From NCBI GenBank assembly GCA_029549985.1, contig JAKPIB010000017.1, forward strand, positions 1-64,000: 64,000 nucleotides of DNA, in the 5' to 3' direction. Position 1 is the first letter of the stretch, and each line of letters opens with the position of its first letter. A program made the translations under genes and the position numbers. This stretch comes from Bacillota bacterium (lineage in GTDB: Bacteria; Bacillota; Clostridia; Caldicoprobacterales; DTU083). This document shows, in pieces, positions 17,429 to 25,874 of this stretch. A model generated the notes under the pieces. It was given only the letters and a program-made list of their open reading frames with translations, did not search any database and was not told the origin of the DNA.

Positions 17429-18895
17429 TCAATCCTCCAGCTTGCTTTTCTCAAGGTTTTCTATGTGTGTATATACCGAGTCCAGACGGTTCCTGCCCAC
17501 CAGGAACTCGGAATCCAGATCCCCGTTTCTGACCAGGGCATAGAAATCCTTGTCATAGGGGTAGAACTCAACCACCTGTACCCGCTCTGCTCCCTTGTTC
17601 AGGTAATAGGTGAACCGGATCTCCGGTTCCCCCTCTGCTCTGCTTTCCCGGGTCGCATCGACCAGGACGGCTATCAGGGCCTGGTAGGCGTCCTTGAACA
17701 TCTCCTCCGGCTTTTCCACGCCGTCCAGGAAGTAGGTGGTCACCACCTCATCCTTTTCATCTTCATCATTGGCCTTTTTGGTCTCACGCTTCATGGACAG
17801 GGTATATGTCTTGCCCCGCCCCTCGACCACTACCTTGTCAACGTTATCTATGTTGACTATGAAGGCAAACCTCTCCATATAGTCGATGAGCTTTGCATCC
17901 ATAAAGCTGATATCGGAGAGGGCAAGCTTGTACACGCTGTCCGAATCGGCTTTCTTTACATATATGGAATCATCCACGGTATCGCCGAAATATATGTCCA
18001 GGGTGTTGGCGCTGTCCTTCAGGATAAAGCGCATCTTTGGCTTATCCAGCCCGTACTTTGAAAGATCGTCGGGATCATCATCTACAAACTCCTGGATCCT
18101 CAGGCTAGCTGCCTTTGCAAACTCATTGGACAGCTTGGACATGTCTATGCCTCTGGGGATCTTGAAGGGCTTTACAAGGCTGTAGATGCCAAGGCCGTAG
18201 GCAGGCTCATCCTCCTCCTGCTCATCCTTGGTGATTATCTCTATATCCTTCTGCCCTTCCTTGCTGATATACATGTACTGCAGGTCACTCAATTCTATGC
18301 TTGCAAGGGTCTTGTTCCTGAAATCCGAGAAGGCATATTTCAGCCTGTCCCCATGGTATTTGAGCACCGTAAAGACCCTGGAGTCGCCTTCCTTCATGAG
18401 GTAATAGGTGCCGCTGGCTGTATAGTTGCCGAGCAGGAGTACTACCTTCTTGCCATCCTTCAGCAAGGCCTCCGCCCGAGCTGCAGGGTCGGCAAGGCCG
18501 TAAATGGACAGGTCCTCGGGCTCCTCCTCCACCAGCACATCGGCTGCCAGGGCTGAAAAGGTGCGGGCAAGGTCTTCTACGGACGACTGGCTCAGATCTG
18601 TGTCATAGGGCTTTATGCAGACCCATTCGGTCCTGGTCTCCTTGTCCTTGCCTTCTTCATCCTTGTCTTCGTCATCTTTTATTTCTTTTTTCTCAAATAC
18701 AAACTCTCCGTTTTCATTGACCAGGGTCATCCGTATGATGTTGGCCCGGTCAAATCTTGATATATCGATGCTTTCATTCGTTTTGCCCGGATCGGTCCCG
18801 TCATCGGGAGGATTCGTCAGCCTGAGAACAGCATAAGCACCAACCAGCAGCACAAGGCATACTGCCAAAGCAATGACGCTTCGCTTTTTTCTCAT
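17429..18895 (-). CDS. DUF4340 domain protein, part of a Gld-like ABC system
   Basis: 488 aa. One N-terminal membrane helix (about 6-26) is followed by a large extracytoplasmic region with repeated DUF4340 modules (LSxYGL, FGDTVDDSIYVK and similar). An acidic/basic low-complexity insert (DDEDKDEEGKDKE) lies near residue 75. The ATG at 18895 overlaps the GldG-like stop as ATGA, and GGAGGAG precedes it. It is the last gene of the ATPase, permease, GldG, DUF4340 operon and is probably an accessory subunit anchored in the membrane. Confidence 0.85.
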   Translation of the reverse strand: MRKKRSVIALAVCLVLLVGAYAVLRLTNPPDDGTDPGKTNESIDISRFDRANIIRMTLVNENGEFVFEKKEIKDDEDKDEEGKDKETRTEWVCIKPYDTDLSQSSVEDLARTFSALAADVLVEEEPEDLSIYGLADPAARAEALLKDGKKVVLLLGNYTASGTYYLMKEGDSRVFTVLKYHGDRLKYAFSDFRNKTLASIELSDLQYMYISKEGQKDIEIITKDEQEEDEPAYGLGIYSLVKPFKIPRGIDMSKLSNEFAKAASLRIQEFVDDDPDDLSKYGLDKPKMRFILKDSANTLDIYFGDTVDDSIYVKKADSDSVYKLALSDISFMDAKLIDYMERFAFIVNIDNVDKVVVEGRGKTYTLSMKRETKKANDEDEKDEVVTTYFLDGVEKPEEMFKDAYQALIAVLVDATRESRAEGEPEIRFTYYLNKGAERVQVVEFYPYDKDFYALVRNGDLDSEFLVGRNRLDSVYTHIENLEKSKLED

Positions 18896-20337
18896 AGATG
18901 TCTCCTCCTCAGCCATACTGCCACTCCGGCACCAAGGGCTCCAATGGGTATCAGGATAACGGAGATGAACCCGTAGATCTTGAATGTATTTGCTGTGACC
19001 TTAAGAGGGATCTCATATACGCTCTTGGGTCTGATCGTGATCGACTGCTCCCTGTCTACCAGCCAGTTCAGGCTGTTGATAGTCAGGTTGATGCGGCCCT
19101 GGTAAGGTGTATCGAGATATCTCGAGGTCCCGATAACGACCAGCTTCGTTACCTTCGTTTCCAGTGATACCTGGTCGAAAATACTGTCAGTGATGGCTAC
19201 TGCCAGATTGAAGGGACCGTCTACATCACCCTCGGATTTTTCAATGGTTTCTGCCTTGCTGTCCGCAGTGCGGGCATATGAGTCCTTGGATGTTTTCATC
19301 AAAGGCTCGATCTTCAACGTGTTGCGCCTGGTATCAAGTATTTCTATGCCCTGGGCCACCGGCATTATGAGGGGTACCCTGTTGGAACTCAAGGATGATG
19401 TTATCTTATGGCTTTCAAAGCTTGGCAGGATACTGAAGGGGTCGGGGTAGTATTTCGTCTGGTCGCCCTCTATGATGACCCGCTTTTGTGTCGCGACCCC
19501 GTAGCTTCTCAGCAGAGCATTGAAGTTGTCCAGCTTTTCATCCTTCATAAAGTCCATTATGAATATTGCCCGGCCTTCATTTTCGAGGTACTCCCTGATC
19601 GCCTTTTCCTCATCCTCGGTCAGGTCGGTCGAAGGGGAGTTTATGATCAGTATGCCTGCATCCTCGGGTACCTTCTTTTCCGTCAGGAGGTTAAGTGACT
19701 TGATGCTGTAGTTCTCAAGCTCCATCTGGCTCCTGACATTGTAGTTGATGCTCGTCTCTCCGTGGCCTTCCAGTACATATACGACCGGAGCTTCAGCCCC
19801 GCTCACATACATGATGGCGGAGGTCACCCTCTGCTCGATCGCAAGGGATTCCACAGATGAATAGTCCGATGAGTAGTTCACGAGCTCATAGGACTTGATA
19901 TGCCTGAACCTCTCATTGCCTTCGCTGCCGGCTGCAACTATGACATCGCCGTTGCTCAAGGTCCGGTCGTCCTTGGTGAATCTCTGAGCCTTGATAGGAT
20001 CCCTGTTCGGATCTATATAGTCTATCCTGATCTTATTGGAGTAGCTCTGGTAACGGTATAGGATCTCATCCAGGAGCGGTATGCCCTGGTTTACGGGGTT
20101 CACCGTATATATAGTTATGTTCTCTTCAAGCTTGTCAAGGACCTTGAAGGTTTCCTGTGACAATGAGTATACCTTGTTTTTCGTCAGGTCCAGCCGCATG
20201 GGGATCAGGTCGACCACCAGGTTGATGACAAGGAGCACTGCCAGGACGATAGCGGTCAGCAGCGTGGCATAACCGCCGTATTTGAACTTCCTGGTATTAA
20301 AGGATCGCAAAATATTCGTTTTCGTCGGCTTTTTCAT
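18892..20337 (-). CDS. GldG-like ABC transporter auxiliary protein
   Basis: 481 aa. An N-terminal helix (about 22-45) is followed by an extracytoplasmic region of the GldG/ABC_transp_aux type (VYVLEGHGE, LIINSPSTDLTEDEEKAIREYLENEG) and a C-terminal helix ending in WLRRRHL. In gliding Bacteroidetes, GldA-GldF-GldG form an ABC transporter; firmicute homologues exist outside gliding, with unknown cargo. It is coupled to DUF4340 by a 4-base overlap. Confidence 0.85.
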   Translation of the reverse strand: MKKPTKTNILRSFNTRKFKYGGYATLLTAIVLAVLLVINLVVDLIPMRLDLTKNKVYSLSQETFKVLDKLEENITIYTVNPVNQGIPLLDEILYRYQSYSNKIRIDYIDPNRDPIKAQRFTKDDRTLSNGDVIVAAGSEGNERFRHIKSYELVNYSSDYSSVESLAIEQRVTSAIMYVSGAEAPVVYVLEGHGETSINYNVRSQMELENYSIKSLNLLTEKKVPEDAGILIINSPSTDLTEDEEKAIREYLENEGRAIFIMDFMKDEKLDNFNALLRSYGVATQKRVIIEGDQTKYYPDPFSILPSFESHKITSSLSSNRVPLIMPVAQGIEILDTRRNTLKIEPLMKTSKDSYARTADSKAETIEKSEGDVDGPFNLAVAITDSIFDQVSLETKVTKLVVIGTSRYLDTPYQGRINLTINSLNWLVDREQSITIRPKSVYEIPLKVTANTFKIYGFISVILIPIGALGAGVAVWLRRRHL

Positions 20338-20350
20338 GACTATCCCCCCC

Positions 20351-21214
20351 TTAGCTCCATCTCTTCTTCTCGAGCATCCGTATTGACAGGAATATAAACG
20401 CGCTGGAGAAGGTGATATAGTATACTATCGGGCTTAGGCTCAAAATACCCAGTTGAAAGTCCTCATACCTGCTGTAGAGTGAAAACCATTCGAGCACCCT
20501 GGCGATAAAGCCGGTATAGATCTCCGGATTCACGATATATCCCACTATTATGGCGATAACACCTACGCCGAAAATGCCCGCCGCAACATAGATGTTTCTG
20601 GTGGCAAAGTATGTTATTGCGGCTATGCCGGCGGCAAGCAGGAGAGCAAAAATAATGCCTGCTGTCTTGTCAGTGGGGAGCCCCTGGATGATAGCATCTA
20701 TCAGCCAGAGTATGAGCAGGGTGGTGAATGTGGCGACCGCAGCCACCACCTGGTTTTCGGTTACGGTCGAGATAAAGAGCCCGACAGCTATGAGGGCGGA
20801 GCCAAAGAGGAAGAACCCGATATAACCGCCTATGATCTCAGACCAGGCAAGCTCACCCATCGTGCTCATGATAAGCGGATATATGAAGGTGAAGGCCAGT
20901 GTGCCGAAGAACACTATGACTGCCGCCAGGTACTTGCCCAACACTATGCTGGTCAGGGTGAGGGGGCTTGTGAGCAGCAGCTGGTCCGTCTTCTGCTTGG
21001 TTTCCTCTGCCATGAGCCTCATGGTCAGGATCGGGACCGCAAGGAGGAATATAAAGAGGATGCTGGCCAGCACGCTGTTGAAATCAGGACTTGCGCCCAG
21101 CATGTTGTTCAATGTGAAGAAAAGTCCCGTAAAGAAGAGGAATGACGCCACGAAAATATATCCGGTCATTGATGTAAAATACGACCGCAGCTCCTTCTTG
21201 ATCACAGCTACCAT
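20351..21214 (-). CDS. ABC-2 permease (GldF-like)
   Basis: 287 aa, six membrane helices. It begins MVAVIKKELRSYFTSMTGYIF, the cytoplasmic entry helix usual for GldF/NosY-like permeases. It lies two bases downstream of the ATPase stop and is preceded by AAGGAGGTGCG. It pairs with the ATPase to form the membrane channel of the Gld-like system. Confidence 0.88.
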   Translation of the reverse strand: MVAVIKKELRSYFTSMTGYIFVASFLFFTGLFFTLNNMLGASPDFNSVLASILFIFLLAVPILTMRLMAEETKQKTDQLLLTSPLTLTSIVLGKYLAAVIVFFGTLAFTFIYPLIMSTMGELAWSEIIGGYIGFFLFGSALIAVGLFISTVTENQVVAAVATFTTLLILWLIDAIIQGLPTDKTAGIIFALLLAAGIAAITYFATRNIYVAAGIFGVGVIAIIVGYIVNPEIYTGFIARVLEWFSLYSRYEDFQLGILSLSPIVYYITFSSAFIFLSIRMLEKKRWS

Positions 21215-21216
21215 CT

Positions 21217-22164
21217 TCAGCGCACCTCCTTCTCCTGGGTAGTGACCTGGAGGAAGATATCCTCAAGGGTGAGCCCCAGGGATTTCATCATCAAAATGGG
21301 GTATGAAGCCCTGCTCAGTGCAAAAAAGAGCGGCTTTCTGATATCTATGTCAGGATCGGATTCCACCACTACGTCAACGGTGTCCTTTTCCTTGGAACCC
21401 TGGGATTCAGCAAACTTGACCCCGTGGATCTCGTTGATCACCTTTACGACCTGCTTTTCAGGCCCTGCGACCCTGACTATGAGCCTGGTCCCGTCATCAA
21501 GGCCCTTGGACAGGTTCTCCGGTGTGTCACTGGCAACGATCCTGCCCTTGTTTATGATGATGACCCGTTCGCATACGGCGCTTACCTCAGGCAGGATATG
21601 TGAGCTCAGTATGATCGTATGATCCTTGCCCAGGCTTGAAATAAGGTTCCTGATCTCGATGATCTGCTTGGGGTCAAGGCCAACGGTGGGCTCGTCCAGT
21701 ATAAGGACCTTGGGGTTGCCTATCATTGCCTGAGCCAGGCCGACACGCTGCTTGTATCCCTTGGACAGGTTCTTGATCAGCCTGCCGCGTACATCACCGA
21801 TTTTGACCAGGTCCATTATTTTTTCCATGCTCTGCTTCTTTTCCTGGCCACTGACCTGCTTTATATCACTGACAAAGTCAAGGTATTCCATGACTGTCAT
21901 TTCCCCGTACAACGGAGGAAACTCCGGCAGGTAGCCGATCATCTTCTTGACCTCTTCCGGCTCCTCCAGGATATCGACTCCATTTACCAGGGCTCGTCCT
22001 TCCGTAGCGGAAATATACCCTGTTAGTATGTTCATTGTCGTTGTCTTACCTGCACCATTGGGGCCGAGAAATCCCAGGATCTCGCCGGGATTGACCGTGA
22101 AGCTGATGTTGTCCACGGCGACATGCTGGCCATACCGCTTGGTCAGGTTCTCCACTTGAATCAA
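21217..22164 (-). CDS. ABC transporter ATP-binding protein (GldA-like)
   Basis: 315 aa. Walker A GPNGAGKTT, signature LSKGYKQRVGLAQAM and Walker B LILDEPTVGLDP are all intact, with a C-terminal ~90-residue extension seen in GldA/NatA-type ATPases. It starts with TTG at 22164 behind AGGGGGG. It is the first gene of the operon ATPase, permease, GldG, DUF4340. Confidence 0.92.
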   Translation of the reverse strand: MIQVENLTKRYGQHVAVDNISFTVNPGEILGFLGPNGAGKTTTMNILTGYISATEGRALVNGVDILEEPEEVKKMIGYLPEFPPLYGEMTVMEYLDFVSDIKQVSGQEKKQSMEKIMDLVKIGDVRGRLIKNLSKGYKQRVGLAQAMIGNPKVLILDEPTVGLDPKQIIEIRNLISSLGKDHTIILSSHILPEVSAVCERVIIINKGRIVASDTPENLSKGLDDGTRLIVRVAGPEKQVVKVINEIHGVKFAESQGSKEKDTVDVVVESDPDIDIRKPLFFALSRASYPILMMKSLGLTLEDIFLQVTTQEKEVR

Positions 22165-22299
22165 GAGTATCCCCCCTCAAAGTAATTCGGATGACATACT
22201 TCCAATATTATATCATTCCTGTGCAAATTATAGCAAAATTTTTTAAATAATCTATGAATAAACTATGAACTTTGGGCAAATGCACCCATATATCAAACG

Positions 22300-22326
22300 A
22301 GCGCCTTCACTTATTCGTGAGGCGCT
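22300..22326 (-). terminator. Hairpin AGCGCCTTCAC/GTGAGGCGCT
   Basis: A stem of ten pairs with one bulged base and a short loop. It lies between the Gld-like operon start and the creatininase-family gene, and contains the stop codon of the 40-codon frame at 22311-22433. The T-tract is poor on both strands. Confidence 0.45.
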
Positions 22327-22433
22327 TGGACTCCCCTGGTCAAATCCTCTGCTTTGATCCTTGATATTGAGCATGCGGCCATGTTGAGCATAGCAAGCGC
22401 TATAAGGACGAGTATAATGTCAAATGGTTTCAT
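22311..22433 (-). CDS. Possible 40-aa lipoprotein-like or membrane peptide
   Basis: An ATG at 22433 opens a 40-codon frame: a short hydrophilic start, a hydrophobic stretch (residues 6-18), then NMAAC, which resembles a lipobox, and a charged tail. It ends in TAA inside the loop of the hairpin at 22300-22326. No good ribosome site precedes the ATG (GGGTAG only). The 390-base gap it sits in has no other gene. Confidence 0.3.
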   Translation of the reverse strand: MKPFDIILVLIALAMLNMAACSISRIKAEDLTRGVQAPHE

Positions 22434-22557
22434 CTACCCAGACAGCGGGTGGCATATATTACAGAATCAAGGTATATGCTTCTTTATATGATCCAGGCTG
22501 TGTGATAAAATTGAAAAATACAGGTATCATATATACATTTTTGGAGGTGTGATCATT

Positions 22558-23364
22558 ATGCGCTGGGAACATCTGGTACCAAAGGATTTTGAAAAGGCCG
22601 TCAGGGAAACGGGCTTGTGCATCGTACCTACGGGATCACTGGAGCGGCACGGAGACCACCTTCCCTTTGGCTGTGACATGATCATAAGCCATACGATTGC
22701 CTGCAAGGCCGCTGAAATAGAGCCTGCAGTGGTTTTCCCTCCCTATTTCCTGATGCAGGTGCATGAGGCCGCCTGCTTCTCAGGCACGGTAAACTTCCCC
22801 CAGGCATTTGCCCTTGAGGCGTTCGGCCTGCTTCTCAAATCCATCGCCGCAAACGGGTTTAAGAAGATCCTCGTAGTAAACGGCCATGGCGGCAACACTC
22901 ACATGCTGGATTACTTTGCCATGAGCCGCCTGGATGAGCCTACGGACTATATCTTCTATCATACCGGCTACAGCGAGGGCCTGACCGATGAGGAACGCAA
23001 GAAAGCAGAGGCAATATGGGAGACAAGAGACGGCGGCCATGCCTGCGAATGGGAGACCTCGCTCTTTATGGCCTGCTGCCCCGGGAAGGTCAAGCTTGAG
23101 TATGCTCCAAAGCAGCCGGTAAAGCCGCTCAACCGTTTCAGGCACTTAAGGGAGCTTGGCATCCACAACGCCCTCTGGTGGTATGCCGATTTTCCTGAAA
23201 ACGTTACAGGGGATGCCTCCCGCGCATCCGAAGAAAAGGGACGGGCTATAATGGACATCTATGTAAAAGCCCTGGCCCGCAAGATCCGGGCTGTAAAGGA
23301 TGACACAGCTGCACCACAGCTTCAGGAGGAGTTTGCACGCCGGGTACAGAACAAGGGACTATGA
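22558..23364 (+). CDS. Creatininase-family amidohydrolase
   Basis: 268 aa, metal-dependent amidohydrolase of the creatininase fold (also includes FAPy deformylase and MftE-type enzymes). Metal-ligand motifs are visible: PTGSLERHGDHLPFGCD (Glu, His and Asp near residues 28-41), VNGHGGN and HACEWETS. The substrate is unknown. The ATG at 22558 is chosen, with GGAGGT nine bases upstream; GTG 22549 lies against the site. It is transcribed alone on the plus strand and ends at a strong terminator. Confidence 0.85.
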   Translation: MRWEHLVPKDFEKAVRETGLCIVPTGSLERHGDHLPFGCDMIISHTIACKAAEIEPAVVFPPYFLMQVHEAACFSGTVNFPQAFALEAFGLLLKSIAANGFKKILVVNGHGGNTHMLDYFAMSRLDEPTDYIFYHTGYSEGLTDEERKKAEAIWETRDGGHACEWETSLFMACCPGKVKLEYAPKQPVKPLNRFRHLRELGIHNALWWYADFPENVTGDASRASEEKGRAIMDIYVKALARKIRAVKDDTAAPQLQEEFARRVQNKGL

Positions 23365-23376
23365 TCTGGCTTTATT

Positions 23377-23420
23377 GAAAGCAGCGCTGATCGCAAAAAA
23401 GCGGTCAGCGATGCTTTTTT
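23377..23420 (+). terminator. Terminator of the creatininase-family gene
   Basis: A long stem, AAAGCA plus GCGCTGATCGC pairing with GCGGTCAGCG plus ATGCTTT, followed by six T. Confidence 0.85.
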
Positions 23421-23484
23421 CATTAATTCTTTATATATGCCAGGCTATATTTGATAAACCATTCCCCAGGCTTGTATTTGATCT

Positions 23485-24035
23485 TCAATTCTTGATTGTA
23501 AAATGCACTACAGCACATTCCCTGATATGGCCCAGTTTCCTGGTGCCGAACTCTTCGATAGACATTCTTTCGGTCATATTGGGTATGTTGATAGCAATAG
23601 TATATTTTTCTTTAAAGATATCATAGTCAGATAAAATTGAAATTGATATTATGTCCTTGTCGTCGATCACTATGACCGGCCTTAACAGGTCCGGGAACTC
23701 CTCCCTGAAATCCGGAATATATACATCCAATACGGTATCAGGGTCGTCCGCTAACAGCGTTTGGCAGAGATCGCGCAGCATGGTCTCAATACCGCTTATT
23801 ATCCCAGCCTTGCCGTCAAAAGTGCCGAAATCCGGCTTTTCCGGCTTTGATATCGTAACGGATATCTCATCGGTCTTTTTTCCCTTTTCTGCTGAAGCTA
23901 TAAAAACAGGCCTGCGGGGCTCTTTGATCGATAAGGTCGTTTTTGCTAGTGGCTGCAGCCACTAACAAGAACAAGGGCCGATATTGTGAGAACAGTAACA
24001 ATGCTCCTTAATGACACTGCTACATTCCCGCGCAT
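23485..24035 (-). pseudogene. Decayed tandem copy of the two-repeat lipoprotein gene
   Basis: An ATG at 24035 starts a clear lipoprotein signal peptide ending LVLVSGCSH, which stops at TAG 23948-23946. In another frame, open from 23961 to 23485, the sequence continues as LAKTTLSIKEPRRP and then KPDFGTFDGKAGIISGIE, ending in HFTIKN. These parts align with the first-repeat start and the second-repeat end of the intact neighbour (SIKEPRRPV, KPDFGTFEGKAGIISDIE, HFTMKN). The copy therefore has lost most of its N-terminal and middle regions and carries a frameshift at an 18-bp palindrome. It lies 27 bases after the intact gene. Confidence 0.8.
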
Positions 24036-24062
24036 CAAGGCAATATCTCCAATATACAAGGT

Positions 24063-25691
24063 TCAGTTCTTCATTGTGAAATGCAGTACGGCGGACCCCT
24101 TGATATGGTCCAATCTCCTGCTGTCAAAGTCATTGAGTGGTATTTTTTTATACTCCATAATATCTATAAAAACAGATAACCGATGCTTGTATACTTCAAC
24201 GTTGGCGACAATTATTTCCTTGTTGTCTACAATAATAATCGGATCGCATAGATCCAGGAATTCTTTCCTGAAGTCAGGAACGTAAACCTCCAGGAAAGCG
24301 CCGGGGTCAGTTTTTAATACATTCTGGCATTTAGCGCGCATCTGGGCTTCAATATCGCTTATGATCCCAGCTTTGCCCTCAAAAGTACCGAAATCAGGCT
24401 TGTCCGGGCTTCCTATCGAAACGGTTATGTCGCCTGTCTTTTCAGAGTTACTTATATCAGAGATGAATATACTTTTATTCTTGATAAGCCTTACACTGCC
24501 ATCATCGTTCAAATAGCATTCGAAGCCTTCATAGTACAAGGGATCGGGCTTATCTTCGTGCTTATTTAGTAAAAACGTCTTCCTCGAACCTGGATTCTCA
24601 TACAAGGAATATTTGAACTCAGTAGTTTTATTGTAACATTCCTCGTAATCACCAGGGGAGATATAAGCCATGTAATTGTACCAGTCTTCCAAGGCTTCAA
24701 CGATTTTTTCAGAAGGAACGGGCTTGTAGCTGCTTATCTTGAAAGGTTCGCCATTGTAAGGCTTTCCCATGGTGAAGCTGAGCACAGCGTTGTCTATTAT
24801 CCGCTCTAGAAGCAATATATCGGATTCTTCGACGGGCTCTATGTTTCCTATCAGCAAATCACCCGTACCGGCTTTGTATCCTGTCCTTGTCAAGCTGCGT
24901 CCAAGCCTTGATACGCTTACAAGCCTGTTGTCTACAATAACTGCTGCATAATTGTTTTCCATGTATTCCGGTATAAAATCGGATACATATACCTGGAGGC
25001 TTGCATTCGGATAGTCTTTCAGGAAGGACTCGCATTTGTCGCGTATATCGGCCTCGATCTCCTCAAGCGCTTTTTCCTTTTCTGTAGATGCGCCAATGAC
25101 AGGCCTGCGGGGCTCCTTGATCGATATGGTTGTTTCTGCGAGCTTTACAGGCTTTCTCAAATTTATAGTCATGCCTTTCAAGTCACCAACGGTAAAGCTT
25201 CCGCTGCTGTCTTCAATGAGGGCCAGCATTTCTGAACGGTGTTGATAGAACTTAGAATGCAATTCATCAGATATTATGATAACACCACCTCCAAACAGGG
25301 ACTCCAGCTCATCAATGGGCTCCAGGCTGCAATATGCATATAAATCCTCCATGCTGCTGGTCGCAACGATCTCTACATTTATGGAGAGCTCGCCGCCCGC
25401 CAGTGCTTTGGTCAGCTCCCAATAAGAGGGATCGGACCAGTACCGGTAGTTGTAATAATCATATACAGCAGCTATCGTTTTTTGGATCCGGGTCTTGTTC
25501 TGTTCATTTGTGACGGGTCCAGTTATACCCGGACCGGGAGAAGCAGTAGTATGTTCTGCAGGCGTGTTTGTTGGCAGCTCCGTAGGTCCATGTGTAATTG
25601 CCGGTTGACTGCAGCTGCTGGTAAAAACCAGGGCCAGCATGATGGGAACAAGAATAACACCTTTAAGTGATGCTGATATCTCCCGAGGCAT
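24063..25691 (-). CDS. Two-repeat lipoprotein of unknown family
   Basis: 542 aa. The signal peptide ends in a loose lipobox FTSSC (near residue 27), followed by a Pro/Thr/Ser-rich linker. Two similar halves follow: each has a YNY aromatic segment and then a block running IEAxxRxKC, an L-x-VYVxDF segment, IIVDN and a closing xxFTM (about residues 190-310 and 430-542). I do not recognise the family. ATG 25691 is preferred over TTG 25700, since AGGAGG lies nine bases before it. It is probably anchored to the outer face of the membrane. Confidence 0.7.
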   Translation of the reverse strand: MPREISASLKGVILVPIMLALVFTSSCSQPAITHGPTELPTNTPAEHTTASPGPGITGPVTNEQNKTRIQKTIAAVYDYYNYRYWSDPSYWELTKALAGGELSINVEIVATSSMEDLYAYCSLEPIDELESLFGGGVIIISDELHSKFYQHRSEMLALIEDSSGSFTVGDLKGMTINLRKPVKLAETTISIKEPRRPVIGASTEKEKALEEIEADIRDKCESFLKDYPNASLQVYVSDFIPEYMENNYAAVIVDNRLVSVSRLGRSLTRTGYKAGTGDLLIGNIEPVEESDILLLERIIDNAVLSFTMGKPYNGEPFKISSYKPVPSEKIVEALEDWYNYMAYISPGDYEECYNKTTEFKYSLYENPGSRKTFLLNKHEDKPDPLYYEGFECYLNDDGSVRLIKNKSIFISDISNSEKTGDITVSIGSPDKPDFGTFEGKAGIISDIEAQMRAKCQNVLKTDPGAFLEVYVPDFRKEFLDLCDPIIIVDNKEIIVANVEVYKHRLSVFIDIMEYKKIPLNDFDSRRLDHIKGSAVLHFTMKN

Positions 25692-25817
25692 TTTAACCAA
25701 CCTCCTGTTTTTTGGCTTTATGCTTTACCGGGCACTTACTTCTGACAGCTACCTTTATACAAATGCATTGCCCTTTACATAATTATACCAATTTTATATA
25801 CAAACAACAATAAAAAA

Positions 25818-25851
25818 ATGCCGACGGCTGGATATAGATAGCCGACGGCAT
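25818..25851 (-). terminator. Terminator of cysE-cysS
   Basis: A perfect 12-bp stem (25818-25829 with 25840-25851), then TTTTTTT on the minus strand. Confidence 0.92.
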
Positions 25852-25874
25852 CCTGCATTATTCTTCTGTATGTC

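Noticed and set aside
16844-18061. 405-codon plus-strand open frame
   Set aside because: It lies opposite the ThuA and DUF4340 genes and the terminator between them, has no ribosome site and reads as antisense of good genes.
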